Below are positions 15,394 through 17,253 of a DNA stretch of 17,253 bases, piece after piece (within the stretch, counting starts at the first letter, position 1; the number at the start of each line of letters is the position of its first letter). The notes under the pieces were generated by a model, which had not been told where the DNA came from, did no database searches, and saw only the letters and a program-made list of their open reading frames with translations. The DNA is from DASXBA01 sp036406475 (GTDB taxonomy: Bacteria > Actinomycetota > Thermoleophilia > Solirubrobacterales > Thermoleophilaceae). The stretch covers positions 1-17,253 of the forward strand of contig DASXBA010000134.1 in assembly GCA_036406475.1 (NCBI GenBank), read 5' to 3'. A program made the translations under genes and the position numbers.

Positions 15394-16077
15394 GCGGGGC
15401 AGCTGCAGGCGCTCGACGGGCGCGAGCACGCCGGCGGTCTCGAAGCGCTGGGGGATCGAGGTCCCCGGCAGCACCACGACCGCCTCTCCGGGGTCGCCCA
15501 GCCAGCTCGCGTGGCCGACCGCGTAGCGGTGGGCGCACAGGGCCGCCCCCGCGGCGTCGACCTCCTCGATCCGGCGCTGCCAGAGGCCGCCGCCGTCGTC
15601 GATGACCTGGTCCTGCTCGAGCTCCTCGATCCGCAGCCGGAGTCCGCTCGGATGGCGCTTGGCCGGCAGCCGCCGGCCCTGGAGGGCGAAGAAGACGGCG
15701 TCGGGATTGGTCTCGAACACGGGCGCCTCACGGAAGGCCCCCTCGGGCACGGGACCCTCGGCGGCGTCGCCGGCGGGCTGGAATAGCCCGAGAGCCCGCA
15801 GCTCGCCGACCACGTTCAGGGCCTCGAGATCGGATCGCGCCGGCGGGACGCCACGGGCCCGCAGCCGGTCGTCGCAGCCCCTCGAGCCCTGCGTGGTCGG
15901 CGCTCCGATCGCCACGACCACCTCATCCAGCGCGGTCAGCTCCGCCGCCACCTGGGCCGCCGGCCCCGGCTCGTAGAAGACGGCCTGGAGCCTGACCGGA
16001 GGCTCCGGCTGCAACACCTCCTCGAGCATCGCGAGCTGGAGCAGCCCGCGGACGGGCACGACGCCGCAGTAGCGCAT
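15391..16077 (-). CDS. DUF429 family protein (predicted RNase H-like nuclease fold)
   Basis: This encodes 228 residues from ATG 16077, which follows the aminotransferase stop with no gap (TGAATG). The pattern VVAIGAPTTQGSRGCDDRLRARG (about 54-76), VFETNPDAVFFALQGRRLPAKRHPSGLRLRIEELE and EEVDAAGAALCAHRYAVG matches what I know of DUF429, a family with an RNase H-like fold and no firm biochemical role. The N-terminus reads RYCGVVPV, where related proteins usually have an aspartate in the first strand, so activity may be altered. The last codons lie within the tandem repeat and the stop is taken from the hairpin. It is probably co-transcribed with the aminotransferase. Confidence 0.7.
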   Translation of the reverse strand: MRYCGVVPVRGLLQLAMLEEVLQPEPPVRLQAVFYEPGPAAQVAAELTALDEVVVAIGAPTTQGSRGCDDRLRARGVPPARSDLEALNVVGELRALGLFQPAGDAAEGPVPEGAFREAPVFETNPDAVFFALQGRRLPAKRHPSGLRLRIEELEQDQVIDDGGGLWQRRIEEVDAAGAALCAHRYAVGHASWLGDPGEAVVVLPGTSIPQRFETAGVLAPVERLQLPR

Positions 16078-17253
16078 TCAGCCTCGCAAGCTCGAGCGCA
16101 GCCGCTCGACGGCCTCGCTCAGTCGCTCGTCCGGCACGGTGAGCGAGATCCGGAAGAAGCCCTCGCCGTTCGGCCCGTAGGAGCTGCCCGGCGAGACGAC
16201 CACGCCCGACTCCTCGAGCACCAGCTCGCAGTAGGACGCCGAAGTGTGACCCTCGGGCACCGGCGCCCACACGTAGATGGTGCCCTTCGGGGGCGTTACG
16301 TCGACGCCTACCTCCGCCAGCGCGCCGCAGACCAGGTCGCGGCGGCGCGCGTAGGTCTCGCTCATCCGCCGCGGGACCTCGTCGCCCTTGTCGAGGGCTG
16401 CCACGGCGGCGAGCTGGACGGCGTCGAACATGCCGCTGTCGATGTTGGTCTTGAGCGCCCGGTAGGCGTCGACCGCGGCGGCGTTCCCCACGATCGCGGC
16501 GGTGCGCCAGCCGGTCATGTTGTAGCCCTTGGAGAGCGAGAAGACCTCGACTCCCACGTCCTTCGCCCCCGGCGTGGCCAGGAAGCTCGGCGCCACATAC
16601 CCATCGAAGGTCGTCTCCGTGTAGGAGGCGTCGTGGACCACGAGCACGTCGTTCTCGCCGCCGAAACCGACGGCCTCCTCGAACAGCCCGTCGGGCACGA
16701 TCGCGCCGGTGGGGTTGTTCGGGTAGTTGAGGTACATGAGCCGCGCGCGCTCGCGATCGGCGGAGCCGATGGCGCCCAGGTCGGGCGCGAAGCCGCGCTC
16801 CGGCAGGAGCGGCATGAGCACCGGGTCGGCGCCCGCCAGTAGCGGCCCGCCCGTGTAGACCGGGTAGCCGGGGTCGGCGGCGAGGGCCGCGTCGCCGGGG
16901 TCGAGGCAGGCGAGGTTGAGGTTGAAGACGCACTCCTTGGCGCCGAGCGCCGGGACGATCTCGGTCTCCGGGTCGAGCTGCACGCCGAAGCGGCGCTCGT
17001 AGAAGCGCGCCACGGCCTCGCGGAACTCGGCCCGCCCGCGGTTCGAGGGGTACTGGTGGGTGCCCGGGTCCCTGGCCGCATCGGCGAGGGCGTCGATCAC
17101 GAGCTCGGGCGTCGGCGTGTCCGGGTCGCCGATCCCGAGGCTGATCACGTCGACTCCGGCGGCCTTCTTCTCGGCGATCTTCCGCTCGAGCTCCGCGAAC
17201 AGGTTCTGCTGGAGATGGGTATTGCGTTGTGTAGGGTTATAGTGTGGTAATAG
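16078..17253 (-). CDS. dapL: class I/II aminotransferase, LL-diaminopimelate aminotransferase-like (5' end truncated)
   Basis: The frame is open to the right edge with no certain start. From residue ISLGIGDPD onward it has the full fold-type I pattern: HQYPSNRG, GAKECVFNLNLACLDPGD, NYPNNPTGA, HDASYTETTFDGY, the PLP-binding lysine in SLSKGYNMTGWR, and a C-terminal arginine in FFRISLT. The family normally has a segment like LFAELERKIAEKKAAGVDVISLG; this is present in frame just before GTG 17148, so that GTG is not the start. DapL makes LL-diaminopimelate from tetrahydrodipicolinate and glutamate for lysine and peptidoglycan; other aminotransferases of the class are possible. The codons beyond about 17214 look foreign (see findings). 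Confidence 0.85.
   Translation of the reverse strand, partial: LLPHYNPTQRNTHLQQNLFAELERKIAEKKAAGVDVISLGIGDPDTPTPELVIDALADAARDPGTHQYPSNRGRAEFREAVARFYERRFGVQLDPETEIVPALGAKECVFNLNLACLDPGDAALAADPGYPVYTGGPLLAGADPVLMPLLPERGFAPDLGAIGSADRERARLMYLNYPNNPTGAIVPDGLFEEAVGFGGENDVLVVHDASYTETTFDGYVAPSFLATPGAKDVGVEVFSLSKGYNMTGWRTAAIVGNAAAVDAYRALKTNIDSGMFDAVQLAAVAALDKGDEVPRRMSETYARRRDLVCGALAEVGVDVTPPKGTIYVWAPVPEGHTSASYCELVLEESGVVVSPGSSYGPNGEGFFRISLTVPDERLSEAVERLRSSLRG

Larger units (their letters stand above)
15298..15424. repeat. tandem duplication of hairpin plus gene-end segment
   Basis: The hairpin recurs 65 bases further on (15363-15393) with one change (A to G at 15368). The following 30 bases (15333-15362 and 15395-15424) also recur, with one mismatch, at an offset of 62, so the copies differ by a three-base indel. 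The second part is the 3' coding end of the DUF429 gene (APVERLQLPR on the minus strand), and the outer copy is a non-coding duplicate of that end. Confidence 0.8.

Noticed and set aside
15298..15424. CRISPR array
   Set aside because: Only two units, the spacing segment is itself a copied gene end, and no cas gene is present.

Overview
The window looks like chromosomal DNA of a high-GC Gram-positive bacterium, most likely an actinobacterium of the Thermoleophilia type. This is inferred from roughly 70% GC, frequent GTG starts, few Shine-Dalgarno sequences, a MurT/GatD peptidoglycan amidation pair and a standalone PilB/GspE ATPase; no rRNA gene is present to confirm it. I recognise about 21 genes, one gene remnant and one tandem hairpin repeat. 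I see no tRNA, rRNA, CRISPR array or transposase.

Layout. 1-633 is the least ordinary part: the 3' end of an upstream gene, the N-terminal stump of a DUF167/YggU gene, a small membrane-protein gene in lower-GC DNA, and a dense regulatory stretch with a CRP-type palindrome, a -10-like box and a LexA-type palindrome before an SCP2-like gene. 1044-2697 holds two small membrane proteins and a thioredoxin-TPR protein coupled to a lipoprotein cyclophilin. 3386-4656 holds a HAD-IIA phosphatase facing a degenerate dual-specificity-phosphatase-like gene. 4714-9745 is a tightly overlapped six-gene operon: class II glutamine amidotransferase, gamma-glutamylcyclotransferase-like protein, YegS/DagK-type lipid kinase, MurT, a SAM methyltransferase, GatD. 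9742-11484 is a PilB/GspE-type ATPase. Two NAD-dependent epimerase genes (11526 and 14335) flank a dut-hflX pair. The right end carries two copies of a terminator-like hairpin, a DUF429 gene and a DapL-like aminotransferase that runs off the edge.

Organisation is the most striking property. Five of the six convergent pairs overlap by exactly four bases (CTAG four times, TTAG once). Most tandem genes overlap by GTGA or TGATG. Several first genes have a TANNNT -10-like box only 6-8 bases before the start codon, the signature of leaderless transcription. The sixth convergent pair takes both stop codons from the hairpin repeat.

The best candidate for new biology is the murT-methyltransferase-gatD arrangement inside an operon rich in glutamine/gamma-glutamyl chemistry, which may link lipid II amidation to a methylation step and to undecaprenol or lipid phosphorylation. 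All functional calls come from reading motifs by eye; no database search was run.
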